From: Bradymonadales bacterium
GTDB taxonomy: Bacteria; Myxococcota; Bradymonadia; REDH01
DNA: 5,134 bases
Reading direction: 5' to 3'
Assembly (NCBI GenBank): GCA_947483645.1
Contig: CANKLS010000077.1
Location: forward strand, 1 to 5,134
Part shown: positions 1-5,134 of the stretch, piece by piece
How the letters are laid out: each line of letters begins with the position of its first letter
How positions within the stretch are numbered: the first letter of the stretch is position 1
The notes under the pieces: model-generated
What the model saw: only the letters and a program-made list of their open reading frames with translations
Database searches by the model: none
What the model was told of the DNA's origin: nothing
Made by a program: the position numbers and the translations under genes

Positions 1-377
1 GAAGCCAGCACCATGCCTAGCCAGCCCTGCTCGCCCCACCAGCCCTCGCCGCCCATCTTGCCCACAACCAGCACACCCTGCGGCGCCTCCACCGTCGGCA
101 CCAACACCAACGCGCCGCTCTGGGATGCGAGCAGCCGATCAGGCGCCATCCAGACCGCGCCCGGCAGATGACCGGCCTCAAAGGCCTCCATGGACCGCGT
201 ATCCAACACCCGCGCACCCGCCTTCAAGCGGAGCGCCGCGGTCGCAGCGCCCACCATCTTGCCGCCCGTGGCCTGCTCCCAGCCCGCAGCCCAGGCCGGG
301 CCCGGAGAGGCCGCGCCGGCCATCACCGGAAGCAACATCAGCAACCCCAGGAACAGCACGCGCAGCAGTCGACTCAT
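1..377 (-). CDS. Exported rhodanese-like domain protein, N-terminal part (runs off the left edge)
   Basis: Reading from an ATG at 377-375, 125 residues are visible and the 3' end lies outside the window. Residues 1-30 look like a signal peptide: MSRLLR, then a hydrophobic stretch (about 7-20), then Ala-rich candidate cleavage sites (AGA/AS near 23, AWA/AG near 30), so the product is probably exported. Residues 57-77 match the start of a rhodanese fold: VLDTR, then EAFEAGHLPGAVW. The later strand VLVVG (102-106), where single-domain rhodaneses carry the catalytic Cys loop, has KMGGEG instead, and there is no Cys in the visible part. That resembles the inactive N-terminal domain of tandem thiosulfate sulfurtransferases, whose catalytic Cys sits in a second domain; here any second domain would be off the window. 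A single degenerate domain is the alternative. GGAG at 384-387 lies 6 nt from the ATG. The ATG overlaps the stop of the upstream hydroxylase gene (ATGA), which implies translational coupling. The fold call is fairly firm; activity and substrate are unknown. Confidence 0.8.
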   Translation of the reverse strand, partial: MSRLLRVLFLGLLMLLPVMAGAASPGPAWAAGWEQATGGKMVGAATAALRLKAGARVLDTRSMEAFEAGHLPGAVWMAPDRLLASQSGALVLVPTVEAPQGVLVVGKMGGEGWWGEQGWLGMVLA

Positions 378-1177
378 GTCGTGCTCCGCTCCGAAGATGC
401 AGGAAGTTCCACAGGCCAGACCATCTCCCCGACGAGCGTGTCGGGGAACGACTCAATGCCTGCAAAGCCAAGACGAGCCGGCTCCTCCTCGGGCAGATAG
501 GCGGTACCGAAGAGCCAGTCCCAGATGGCCAGGTTGATGCCGAAGTTCCGGTTCATCGGCCCCGCCGACTCATGCACATGATGCCACAAGTGCATGTGCG
601 GCGAGTTGATGAGATAGGCCAGCGGCCCAAACCGCAGCCGCACATTGGCATGGTTCATGTGACCGATGACCGTGCTCACCACCGCCAGCGCCATCAGCAC
701 CTCGGGCGCCGCACCGAGCCAGAGCAGCGGCAGGAACTGCGTCGTCCGATAAACCACAACCTCCATCCAGTGGAAGCGCAGGCTCCCCCAGAAATCCATC
801 TTCGTGATGGCATGGTGCACCTTGTGGAACTCCCACAACCAGGGCACCCGATGCAGCACCACATGGGTCAGCCACTGCACCAGGTCGAGCGCCACAAAGG
901 CCACCAGGAACTGCAGCCACATGGGCCAATCCGACGCCACCGGCTGCACCGAGAAGAGGCCCCCCTCCGGCAGCAACCACCGCGCCTGCGCGAAGCTCCA
1001 GAGCCACCCCGACGCAATCGCCAGTGCTACCCCCACAAAGTGGCCGTTCAGCACAAAGAAGCCAAAGTCACGCAGCAGCCCCGGCCGCCAGAACCCCTGC
1101 GACGCATCGCGCGGAACAAGCCGCTCCAGCACCACAAAGGGCACCGAGACAACTGCCAACCACATCGCATACGACAT
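374..1177 (-). CDS. Sterol desaturase / fatty acid hydroxylase family membrane protein
   Basis: This is an integral membrane enzyme of the fatty acid hydroxylase superfamily, whose members use a histidine-coordinated diiron centre and O2 to hydroxylate or desaturate lipids. Numbering from the GTG at 1180 (268 residues), the histidine clusters occur in family order: H106-xxx-H110, H119-xx-H122-H123, H137, H174-xx-H177, and H195, H197, H200, H201, H203 in the NSPHMHLWHH stretch. Hydrophobic segments lie near residues 4-20, 37-62, 86-105 and 146-173, consistent with a polytopic inner-membrane protein with the His boxes on the cytoplasmic side. The GNxN-like NRNFG and IWDWLFGTAYLP near 210-230 are also typical of the family C-terminus. 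The length is normal. I prefer the ATG at 1177 (267 residues) because GAGG is 6 nt upstream; the in-frame GTG at 1180 leaves only 3 nt. It lies 69 nt downstream of the lipoprotein gene and overlaps the rhodanese start by 4 nt. The substrate cannot be told from sequence: sterol, hopanoid, carotenoid, ornithine lipid or fatty acyl chains are all possible. Confidence 0.92.
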   Translation of the reverse strand: MSYAMWLAVVSVPFVVLERLVPRDASQGFWRPGLLRDFGFFVLNGHFVGVALAIASGWLWSFAQARWLLPEGGLFSVQPVASDWPMWLQFLVAFVALDLVQWLTHVVLHRVPWLWEFHKVHHAITKMDFWGSLRFHWMEVVVYRTTQFLPLLWLGAAPEVLMALAVVSTVIGHMNHANVRLRFGPLAYLINSPHMHLWHHVHESAGPMNRNFGINLAIWDWLFGTAYLPEEEPARLGFAGIESFPDTLVGEMVWPVELPASSERSTT

Positions 1178-1183
1178 CACACA

Positions 1184-1187
1184 CCTC
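1184..1187 (-). promoter_or_regulatory. Ribosome binding site that decides the hydroxylase start
   Basis: On the minus strand GAGG lies 6 nt before the ATG at 1177 but only 3 nt before the adjacent in-frame GTG at 1180. The spacing favours the ATG as the real start. Confidence 0.55.
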
Positions 1188-1211
1188 GCAACGACCTGCC
1201 CCGCTCACTCG

Positions 1212-1242
1212 GTCTGCAGGGCTCCTTCGTCAAGTTGCAGAC
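1212..1242. repeat. 7-bp inverted repeat between lipoprotein and hydroxylase genes
   Basis: GTCTGCA at 1212-1218 and TGCAGAC at 1236-1242 form a perfect inverted repeat with a 17-nt loop, in the only substantial gap of the minus-strand operon. On the minus strand it begins 4 nt after the lipoprotein stop. There is no U-run, so it is a poor intrinsic terminator. It could be a small operator, an mRNA processing or stability structure, or chance. The loop also holds TTGACG (minus strand, 1228-1233), a good -35 match, but no credible -10 follows at 17 bp (GAGTGA). Confidence 0.3.
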
Positions 1243-1246
1243 GACA

Positions 1247-1993
1247 CTATGGCGCAGGTGCCATCGCGCACAAACCACCTGTGCAGACCGCAGCAGGCGC
1301 CGGACCACAGGCCGCAGCCGCAGCGCACACCACCTTGTCGCCGCAGGCCGACTTCTGGCCAGCCAGCCAGCGGTCGAGCTCCTCCTGCGTCGCACGGTTC
1401 ACCGCCACCCAGGGCCCGCCACAACCTGCTCCGCAGCAGACCGCCTCCGGCTTCGACGACGGCTCCGCAATGGCCCGGCAATCCCCGTCCACATCACAAC
1501 GCTGCGCCGACCCATCCACCTTCGGCCAGCCCTCGGGAATCGCCACGCTGCAGAGGCCAGCCGCGCAGACCGCCGGCGGCGGCTCCTGGCTTAACCCACA
1601 GACAGCCGAGGTCGTCGCGCAGGGGCCGCTCTTGGACAGATGGGCCACACAGTCGAAGGCGTGCGCCGCGCGCCACCGCTTCAGCAGCTCCCAGCTCGTC
1701 AGGTTCACCGCCTCGTACTTCAGGTCGCAGCCGTAGGTGTAGCAACACTCCACCTCGGCGCTCCAATCCGACGGCTGGTGAAGCCGGCACTCCGCATCCG
1801 TCTTGCACCGCTGCGCAGACGCCACCACCACGGGCGGGATCGACTGCGCCATGATCGTCTGCTCATCGACTGGCGCCTCCGCAGAGCCACTCCCGCTCCC
1901 GCCGCCGGCCGGCACCTCGGCGCCGCGGCTGCAGCCCGCAGCCAAGGACACCAGCAGGGCGACAAACGCCGCCCGCTGTCGGAGCCGCCCCAT
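1247..1993 (-). CDS. Cysteine-rich lipoprotein with two tandem ten-cysteine domains
   Basis: The 248-residue product starts with MGRLRQR, a hydrophobic stretch and the lipobox LAAGC (17-21), so it should be cleaved before C21, lipidated and anchored in the envelope. A Gly/Ser/Pro linker (about 22-45) follows. The rest is two copies of one domain, residues 60-151 and 163-245, each beginning AQRC and ending GLC-xx-A. Copy 1 has Cys at 63, 69, 83, 84, 89, 115, 125, 132, 143, 148; copy 2 at 166, 172, 186, 187, 191, 217, 223, 229, 237, 242. Both carry a central AVN plus an amphipathic E-L-x-x-W helix. Even cysteine numbers in an exported protein suggest disulfides; metal binding is an alternative. 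From memory, similar small Cys-rich domains with a CC and an AVN motif occur in myxobacterial lipoproteins, but I know of no function. GGAGGGG at 2003-2009 is 9 nt before the ATG, and the gene starts 3 nt after the hemerythrin stop, so co-transcription is very likely. Confidence 0.88.
   Translation of the reverse strand: MGRLRQRAAFVALLVSLAAGCSRGAEVPAGGGSGSGSAEAPVDEQTIMAQSIPPVVVASAQRCKTDAECRLHQPSDWSAEVECCYTYGCDLKYEAVNLTSWELLKRWRAAHAFDCVAHLSKSGPCATTSAVCGLSQEPPPAVCAAGLCSVAIPEGWPKVDGSAQRCDVDGDCRAIAEPSSKPEAVCCGAGCGGPWVAVNRATQEELDRWLAGQKSACGDKVVCAAAAACGPAPAAVCTGGLCAMAPAP
1259..1507 (-). repeat. Cys-rich domain copy 2 (protein-level repeat)
   Basis: This encodes residues 163-245 of the lipoprotein. 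Cysteine spacings are 6, 14, 1, 4, 26, 6, 6, 8, 5, matching copy 1 exactly at five of nine intervals. Its landmarks are AQRC, the CC pair, VAVN, an EELDRW helix and a final GLC. Residue identity between copies is otherwise modest, so the duplication is old. Confidence 0.8.
1541..1816 (-). repeat. Cys-rich domain copy 1 (protein-level repeat)
   Basis: This encodes residues 60-151 of the lipoprotein. It has ten cysteines with successive spacings 6, 14, 1, 5, 26, 10, 7, 11, 5. Its conserved landmarks are AQRC, a CC pair, EAVN, a WELLKRW helix and a final GLC. It is about nine residues longer than copy 2, with the extra length mainly between the sixth and ninth Cys. Confidence 0.8.
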
Positions 1994-1996
1994 CGC

Positions 1997-2485
1997 CTAG
2001 TGCCCCTCCATCGCGGCCGCGAGCGTCCGGCGATCCGCCTCCGACAGCCCCGACGAGGCCAGCTGCAACAACTCCCACTCCTCCCGCGCATGCTTCACAA
2101 AGTTCGCATCGAACCGGGCAAACATGACCACAAAGGCATCAAAGTTCTGCGTCAGCGCCTCGTCGCCCTGCCCCAGCATGTGCGACATCCGGCTCACCAC
2201 GCCACACATCCGATCGTGCGCCAGCTCCAGCTCCGCCACCGACGCACGGCAGTCCGGCATCTTCTCGATGAGGAAGGGAAAGAGCGTCACCTCCTCATAC
2301 TCGAAGTGGGCAAACAGCTCCTCCTGGGCCAGCTCCATGAAGCTATCGAGCGGCTCGCGCAGCTCGGCTGCCTGGCGGTCGCCACGCAGCACCTCCTGAA
2401 TGCCCCCACGCAGGTCGTCGACCAACCGCGTCAGGTGGTGGTGATCATGCTCCAACTTCTGGACGGGATCCAACTCGTGTGACAT
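1997..2485 (-). CDS. Hemerythrin-like (HHE) domain protein
   Basis: The 162-residue cytosolic protein is predicted to be a four-helix bundle with a non-haem diiron site. Such proteins bind O2 or respond to oxygen, NO or iron stress, and some repair iron-sulfur clusters. The ligand pattern is complete: a His-rich first helix (EHDHHH, H13-H17), H60-xxx-E64 in HFEYEE, H90 followed by D91, and H132-xxx-E136 in HAREE. The C-terminal tail (about 141-162) is short, with no second domain and no signal peptide. I place the start at the ATG at 2485-2483 because GAGAG at 2492-2496 lies 6 nt before it and the product begins just ahead of the domain. Reading further upstream to a TTG at 2581 would add 32 residues without domain character and would overlap the divergent gene. 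It is the first gene of the minus-strand operon, with 3 nt to the lipoprotein gene. Oxygen carriage, sensing and repair roles cannot be told apart here. Confidence 0.88.
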   Translation of the reverse strand: MSHELDPVQKLEHDHHHLTRLVDDLRGGIQEVLRGDRQAAELREPLDSFMELAQEELFAHFEYEEVTLFPFLIEKMPDCRASVAELELAHDRMCGVVSRMSHMLGQGDEALTQNFDAFVVMFARFDANFVKHAREEWELLQLASSGLSEADRRTLAAAMEGH

Positions 2486-2572
2486 CTTCCACTCTCGCTG
2501 GATGAACGGCTCCGGAACGGCTCCGAACCCTCGGCCAAGCAACCCTCTCCAAGACAGCAACACGGCTCGGTT
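2486..2572. promoter_or_regulatory. Divergent intergenic control region
   Basis: These 87 bp separate the start of the hemerythrin gene (leftward) from the start of the HD hydrolase gene (rightward), so promoters for both groups should lie here or inside the opposite gene. I see no convincing -35/-10 pair in either direction, and no clear sigma-54 site. The main structure is the 11-bp tandem repeat at 2504-2525. Confidence 0.5.
2504..2525. repeat. Perfect 11-bp tandem repeat in the divergent region
   Basis: GAACGGCTCCG occurs twice with no spacer (2504-2514 and 2515-2525). A looser relative, ACGGCTCGG, is at 2562-2570 just before the HD gene start. The 11-bp period is near one helical turn, which would put both copies on one face of the DNA, as expected for direct-repeat operators. 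It begins 19 bp upstream of the hemerythrin start codon, within its 5' leader or promoter. Chance slippage duplication is the alternative. Confidence 0.5.
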
Positions 2573-3997
2573 GTGTCCCAAGAGCTCCTAGCATCTCACA
2601 CGACCATTCGCATTCCCGAATTGCGGAATGTGGCCGTCACCGAGCGTCTGGTCGCCATCATCGACCACCCCGCCTTCCAGCGGCTCCGCTCCGTCCGCCA
2701 GCTCGGGCCAACCCACCTCGTCTACCCAGGCGCCGTCCACTCCCGCTTCGAGCACTCGCTCGGCGTCTTCGACATGGGCCGCCAGTACCTCACCGCCCTG
2801 CTCCGCGACCCCAACGTCGCCGCCTCGCTCACCGAAGAAGACATCACCGTCTGCCTCCTCGGCTGCCTCCTCCACGACCTCGGCCACTACCCCTTCGCCC
2901 ACAGCCTCGAGGCCATCCACCGCAAGGGCGGCGACACCCCGCGACACGAAGACCTTAGCGGCTCCATCATCCGCAACTCGGTCGCGCCCCGGACCAAGGG
3001 CCCCTCCATCGCCTCCATCATCGAGAAGCAGTTCGGCCTCGACCCCGCCGAGGTCATCGCGCTCATCAAGCACAAGCCTACCCACCACGCCCGCCCCGAG
3101 CGCCGACTGGTCGCCACCATCCTCTCCTCCGGCATCGACGCCGACAAGGCCGACTACCTCGAGCGCGACGCCATCCACATGGGTGTCGGCTACGGCCGCA
3201 ACATCGACCATGCACGCCTCATCAGCAGCCTCTGCACCACACCGGCGGGCGACTCCATCGCCATCTCCGACAAGGGCCGCGTTGCCGCAGAAATCCTCGT
3301 CTTCTGCCGCTACACCATGTTCTCCGAGGCCTACTGGCACCACACCGTCCGCGCCGCCAGCGCCATGATGGAGCGGGCCCTCGCAGACTTCCTCCTGCGC
3401 GATAACCCGAGCCGCGAAGACCTCACCAGCATCCTCCTCGCCCGCTCCGACGACGCCTTCATCCAGTGGCTCGTCGACCACTCCCCGGCCCACTCCGCAA
3501 CCCACCAGCTCCTCGGCGCCATGTCGGGCGGCTCACGCGCCCTCTACAAGCGCATCCTCACGCTCAGCCGCATCAACGAGGGGCGCGACGAGCAGACCGC
3601 CTACGAGCGCATCTACCACCTCACCCCAGACCAGCTCGAGGACCTCGAGAGCCGCCTCCGCGCCACCCTCGCACGGCTCCTCGGCAAGAAGGTCCCGGCC
3701 CATGCGCTCATCATCGACACACCGCCCCGCGATAAAGACCGCATCGAGTCGGTCCTTGTGGTTTCGCGTGGCCTGACGCAGACCACCGCCGTCCCGCTCG
3801 AGCAGGTCTCCCGCGTCGTGCAGGGCATCGGCACCGACTTCATCAAAGTCGTGAAGAAGATCCGCCTCTTTGTTGCCCCCGAGCTCCGCGCCCAACTCTA
3901 CGAAAAGGCCTCGCCCGACAGCGTCCGCGCAGAGCTCCTCGAGACCATCCTGAACTACAGCCCCACCGAATCTGCGCAGCAGCGCCTCTTCGAATAA
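2573..3997 (+). CDS. HD-domain phosphohydrolase, SAMHD1/YwfO-like (probable dNTP triphosphohydrolase family)
   Basis: The 474-residue cytosolic enzyme belongs to the HD superfamily branch that includes SAMHD1 and bacterial dNTPases; known members hydrolyse dNTPs to nucleosides and triphosphate with a divalent metal. Visible motifs are FQRLRSVRQLG (35-45), YPGAVHSRFEHSLGV (51-65) with metal ligand H56, LLHDLGHYPFAHSLE (99-113) with the HD pair H101-D102, HED (125-127), and GIDADKADYLERDAIHMG (187-204) supplying the final Asp (D189 or D191). The H...HD...D set is complete, so it should be active. Residues 370-474 form a basic C-terminal region of unclear role, possibly oligomerisation or allosteric control. 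The start is a GTG at 2573; upstream in frame there is no ATG, GTG or TTG before a stop at 2480-2482, and the next internal ATG (residue 68) would remove catalytic H56. No Shine-Dalgarno is visible. The substrate is inferred from family resemblance only. It is followed after 26 nt by the unassigned 338-residue gene. Confidence 0.9.
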   Translation: MSQELLASHTTIRIPELRNVAVTERLVAIIDHPAFQRLRSVRQLGPTHLVYPGAVHSRFEHSLGVFDMGRQYLTALLRDPNVAASLTEEDITVCLLGCLLHDLGHYPFAHSLEAIHRKGGDTPRHEDLSGSIIRNSVAPRTKGPSIASIIEKQFGLDPAEVIALIKHKPTHHARPERRLVATILSSGIDADKADYLERDAIHMGVGYGRNIDHARLISSLCTTPAGDSIAISDKGRVAAEILVFCRYTMFSEAYWHHTVRAASAMMERALADFLLRDNPSREDLTSILLARSDDAFIQWLVDHSPAHSATHQLLGAMSGGSRALYKRILTLSRINEGRDEQTAYERIYHLTPDQLEDLESRLRATLARLLGKKVPAHALIIDTPPRDKDRIESVLVVSRGLTQTTAVPLEQVSRVVQGIGTDFIKVVKKIRLFVAPELRAQLYEKASPDSVRAELLETILNYSPTESAQQRLFE

Positions 3998-4023
3998 CGG
4001 CCTCTGCCACCGGCACCCCGATC

Positions 4024-5040
4024 ATGTCGCAGCCCCCCGCCAAAACCAACCTCCTCGCCGAGCAGCCCGAGGCGCCCACCGCCCGCCTCTCGGCCTTCGA
4101 CTTCATGAGCTCCGACAGGCCGCTCGACGCCCTCCTGCCCCAGCTCAAAGACAGCCACATCCCCTTCGCGCCCATCCACCCCCGCCTGCTCGAGATGGCA
4201 GACGACGCGAACGCGGCGCAGTGGGTCATGCTCTGGTGGGGCGACCTGGCCTCGGAGCAGCTCCTCTTCAAGCAGCTCGCCAAGCTGGTCGAGGCCACCC
4301 TCCTCGCTGAGCTGTCGCGCACGCCGGCGCAGCGGCGCGAGCGCAACCCCCGCTACACTGGCCTCCACCTGCTGCAGCTCGTCGAGAGCCGCCTCGACAC
4401 CAGCCGTCCGCTCCGCCCCTTCGGCCTCACCCGCAACATCGACACCGCCCCCGGCCGAGGCTGGATGCCGCTCGTGGAGCGCGAGGCCAAGCGCACCGGT
4501 GTTGCCCTCCCCGCCGAACCCTTCGCCCACTTCGCCGTCACCATCCGCCACCCCGAAGGCGAGCTCGGCGCAAAGCTCGAGCAGGTCGAGGCGATGCTCC
4601 GCGACCGGCTCGCAGACGAGATCTGGGGCAACACGCCGGGCGTGCCGAGCCGTCTCGCCGCGACCTTCATCGAAGAGGTCTTCCACACCAAGATCCCGCC
4701 CACGCTCGACGGCCTCCGCACGCTCGAGATGCTGCTGGTATCGCAGCAGGCCGGCGCCATCCGCTGGATCCCGCCGATGCTCTTCCAGGCCCTCTGCGAC
4801 TTCATCGGCGTCCTCGGCCAGACGCTCTTCGACCGCGACATCGCCTGGGCACTCTGCGAGCCCGACGGCGACTTCTGCACGCCACCGCTCCTCCGCCTCG
4901 CATTGGCCAGCGGCAAGCACATCCACATCCCCATCGGCCTCCACCTGGTGCAGTGGTGCCTGCTGCCGCTGCAGCCGGGCGAACAACCCGCCTCCCTCGC
5001 CGACTGGGTCGCAGACCAGTTCACGGGCGCGGAGGCCTAA
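4024..5040 (+). CDS. Uncharacterised 338-residue protein encoded next to the HD hydrolase
   Basis: I do not recognise this family. The protein looks soluble: no signal peptide, no convincing membrane segment, and mixed charged and hydrophobic sequence throughout. The first 25 residues are Pro/Ala-rich and probably disordered. Recognisable points are a WVMLWWGDLASEQLLFKQLAK segment (67-87) likely helical, RNPRYTGLHLLQLVESRLD (107-125), a GRGWMPL turn (144-150), IRWIPPMLFQALCDFIGVLG (246-265), and a His-containing end, GKHIHIPIGLHLVQWCLL (297-314; H299, H301, H307). No nucleotide-binding loop or known catalytic signature is evident. Coding is supported by the strong C-ending codon bias shared with the HD gene and by the sensible amino acid composition. 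The start is ATG at 4024, 26 nt after the HD gene stop, with no clear Shine-Dalgarno. Same strand and short spacing suggest an operon and a possible regulatory or structural link to the hydrolase. Confidence 0.75.
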   Translation: MSQPPAKTNLLAEQPEAPTARLSAFDFMSSDRPLDALLPQLKDSHIPFAPIHPRLLEMADDANAAQWVMLWWGDLASEQLLFKQLAKLVEATLLAELSRTPAQRRERNPRYTGLHLLQLVESRLDTSRPLRPFGLTRNIDTAPGRGWMPLVEREAKRTGVALPAEPFAHFAVTIRHPEGELGAKLEQVEAMLRDRLADEIWGNTPGVPSRLAATFIEEVFHTKIPPTLDGLRTLEMLLVSQQAGAIRWIPPMLFQALCDFIGVLGQTLFDRDIAWALCEPDGDFCTPPLLRLALASGKHIHIPIGLHLVQWCLLPLQPGEQPASLADWVADQFTGAEA

Positions 5041-5058
5041 CCGCCCCGCGCGAGGCTT

Positions 5059-5097
5059 GGCTCGGCAGGGACGGTGCGCTACCAACGAGGCCGAGCC
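5059..5097 (+). terminator. GC-rich hairpin after the plus-strand operon (possible terminator)
   Basis: GGCTCGGC (5059-5066) pairs perfectly with GCCGAGCC (5090-5097) across a 23-nt loop. The loop holds a small GGT/ACC stem (5073-5075 with 5081-5083). It starts 18 nt after the TAA at 5038-5040. There is no U-tract (the following bases are CGAACCTTTG), so it may be a weak or Rho-assisted terminator, or only a structured spacer. Confidence 0.35.
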
Positions 5098-5125
5098 CGA
5101 ACCTTTGCCCGTCGTGAGGTTTGCG

Positions 5126-5134
5126 ATGACCGCC
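5126..5134 (+). CDS. Probable first codons of the next gene (cut by the right edge)
   Basis: An ATG at 5126 is preceded by GAGG at 5116-5119 with exactly 6 nt spacing, the best Shine-Dalgarno on the plus strand of this window. Only three codons (M-T-A) are visible, so nothing can be said about the product. Confidence 0.4.

Noticed and set aside
125..1594. A 489-codon open frame on the plus strand
   Set aside because: It lies antisense to the hydroxylase and lipoprotein genes, and its translation is dominated by Arg, Pro, His and Gln with no domain pattern. GC-rich DNA with few stops explains it.
1640..2482. A 280-codon open frame on the plus strand
   Set aside because: It spans the antisense of the hemerythrin and lipoprotein genes, is rich in His, Arg, Leu and Gln, and has no recognisable domain.
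2486..2581. A 32-residue N-terminal extension of the hemerythrin protein from a TTG
   Set aside because: The ATG at 2485 has a well-spaced GAGAG, and the extension would overlap the start of the divergent HD gene and has no domain similarity.
2588..3505. A 305-codon open frame on the minus strand
   Set aside because: It mirrors the HD hydrolase gene, which has a complete catalytic motif set; the antisense product is Gly/Val/Asp/Glu-rich without motifs.
2573..5040. The HD hydrolase and its neighbour as a defined antiphage system
   Set aside because: No mobile element, other defence gene or atypical base composition accompanies them, and the HD protein resembles widespread housekeeping dNTPase relatives. 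I keep the pairing as a question, not a call.
3955..5085. A 376-codon open frame on the minus strand
   Set aside because: It is antisense to the 338-residue gene, and its product is a low-complexity Gly/Glu/Val/Ala/Arg string mirroring the C-ending codons of the real gene.

Overview
This is a GC-rich bacterial window of about 5.1 kb that is almost entirely coding. It has two divergent gene groups around an 87-bp intergenic region at 2486-2572. No phage, insertion-sequence, CRISPR or tRNA/rRNA signal is visible. The high GC, GTG start use, and a lipoprotein with a duplicated ten-cysteine domain suggest a Gram-negative bacterium, perhaps of the Myxococcota/Bradymonadales type. That placement is an inference from protein style, not from a marker gene.

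The minus-strand group reads from right to left. It contains a hemerythrin-like cytosolic diiron protein (2485-1997), a cysteine-rich lipoprotein (1993-1247), a membrane sterol desaturase/fatty acid hydroxylase family enzyme (1177-374), and an exported rhodanese-fold protein (from 377, running off the left edge). The gaps are 3 nt, 69 nt and a 4-nt ATGA overlap, so this looks like one operon, with a possible internal break before the hydroxylase. Two of the four products carry histidine sets typical of diiron proteins, and the other two are exported (thiol-rich and rhodanese-like). An oxygen, redox or sulfur-related envelope role is therefore possible but unproven.

The plus-strand group has an HD-domain phosphohydrolase of the SAMHD1/YwfO-like type (2573-3997). 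After 26 nt comes a 338-residue protein I cannot assign (4024-5040). After a 85-nt gap with a GC-rich hairpin, a well-placed GAGG and ATG at 5126 probably begin the next gene.

The whole plus strand is rich in C over G. Plus-strand genes therefore use mostly C-ending codons and minus-strand genes mostly G-ending ones, which suggests a strong replication-strand skew with the minus strand as the G-rich strand. The minus-strand genes all have recognisable Shine-Dalgarno sequences, whereas the two plus-strand genes do not. The most unusual items are the duplicated ten-cysteine lipoprotein, the unassigned partner of the HD hydrolase, and a perfect 11-bp tandem repeat in the divergent control region.
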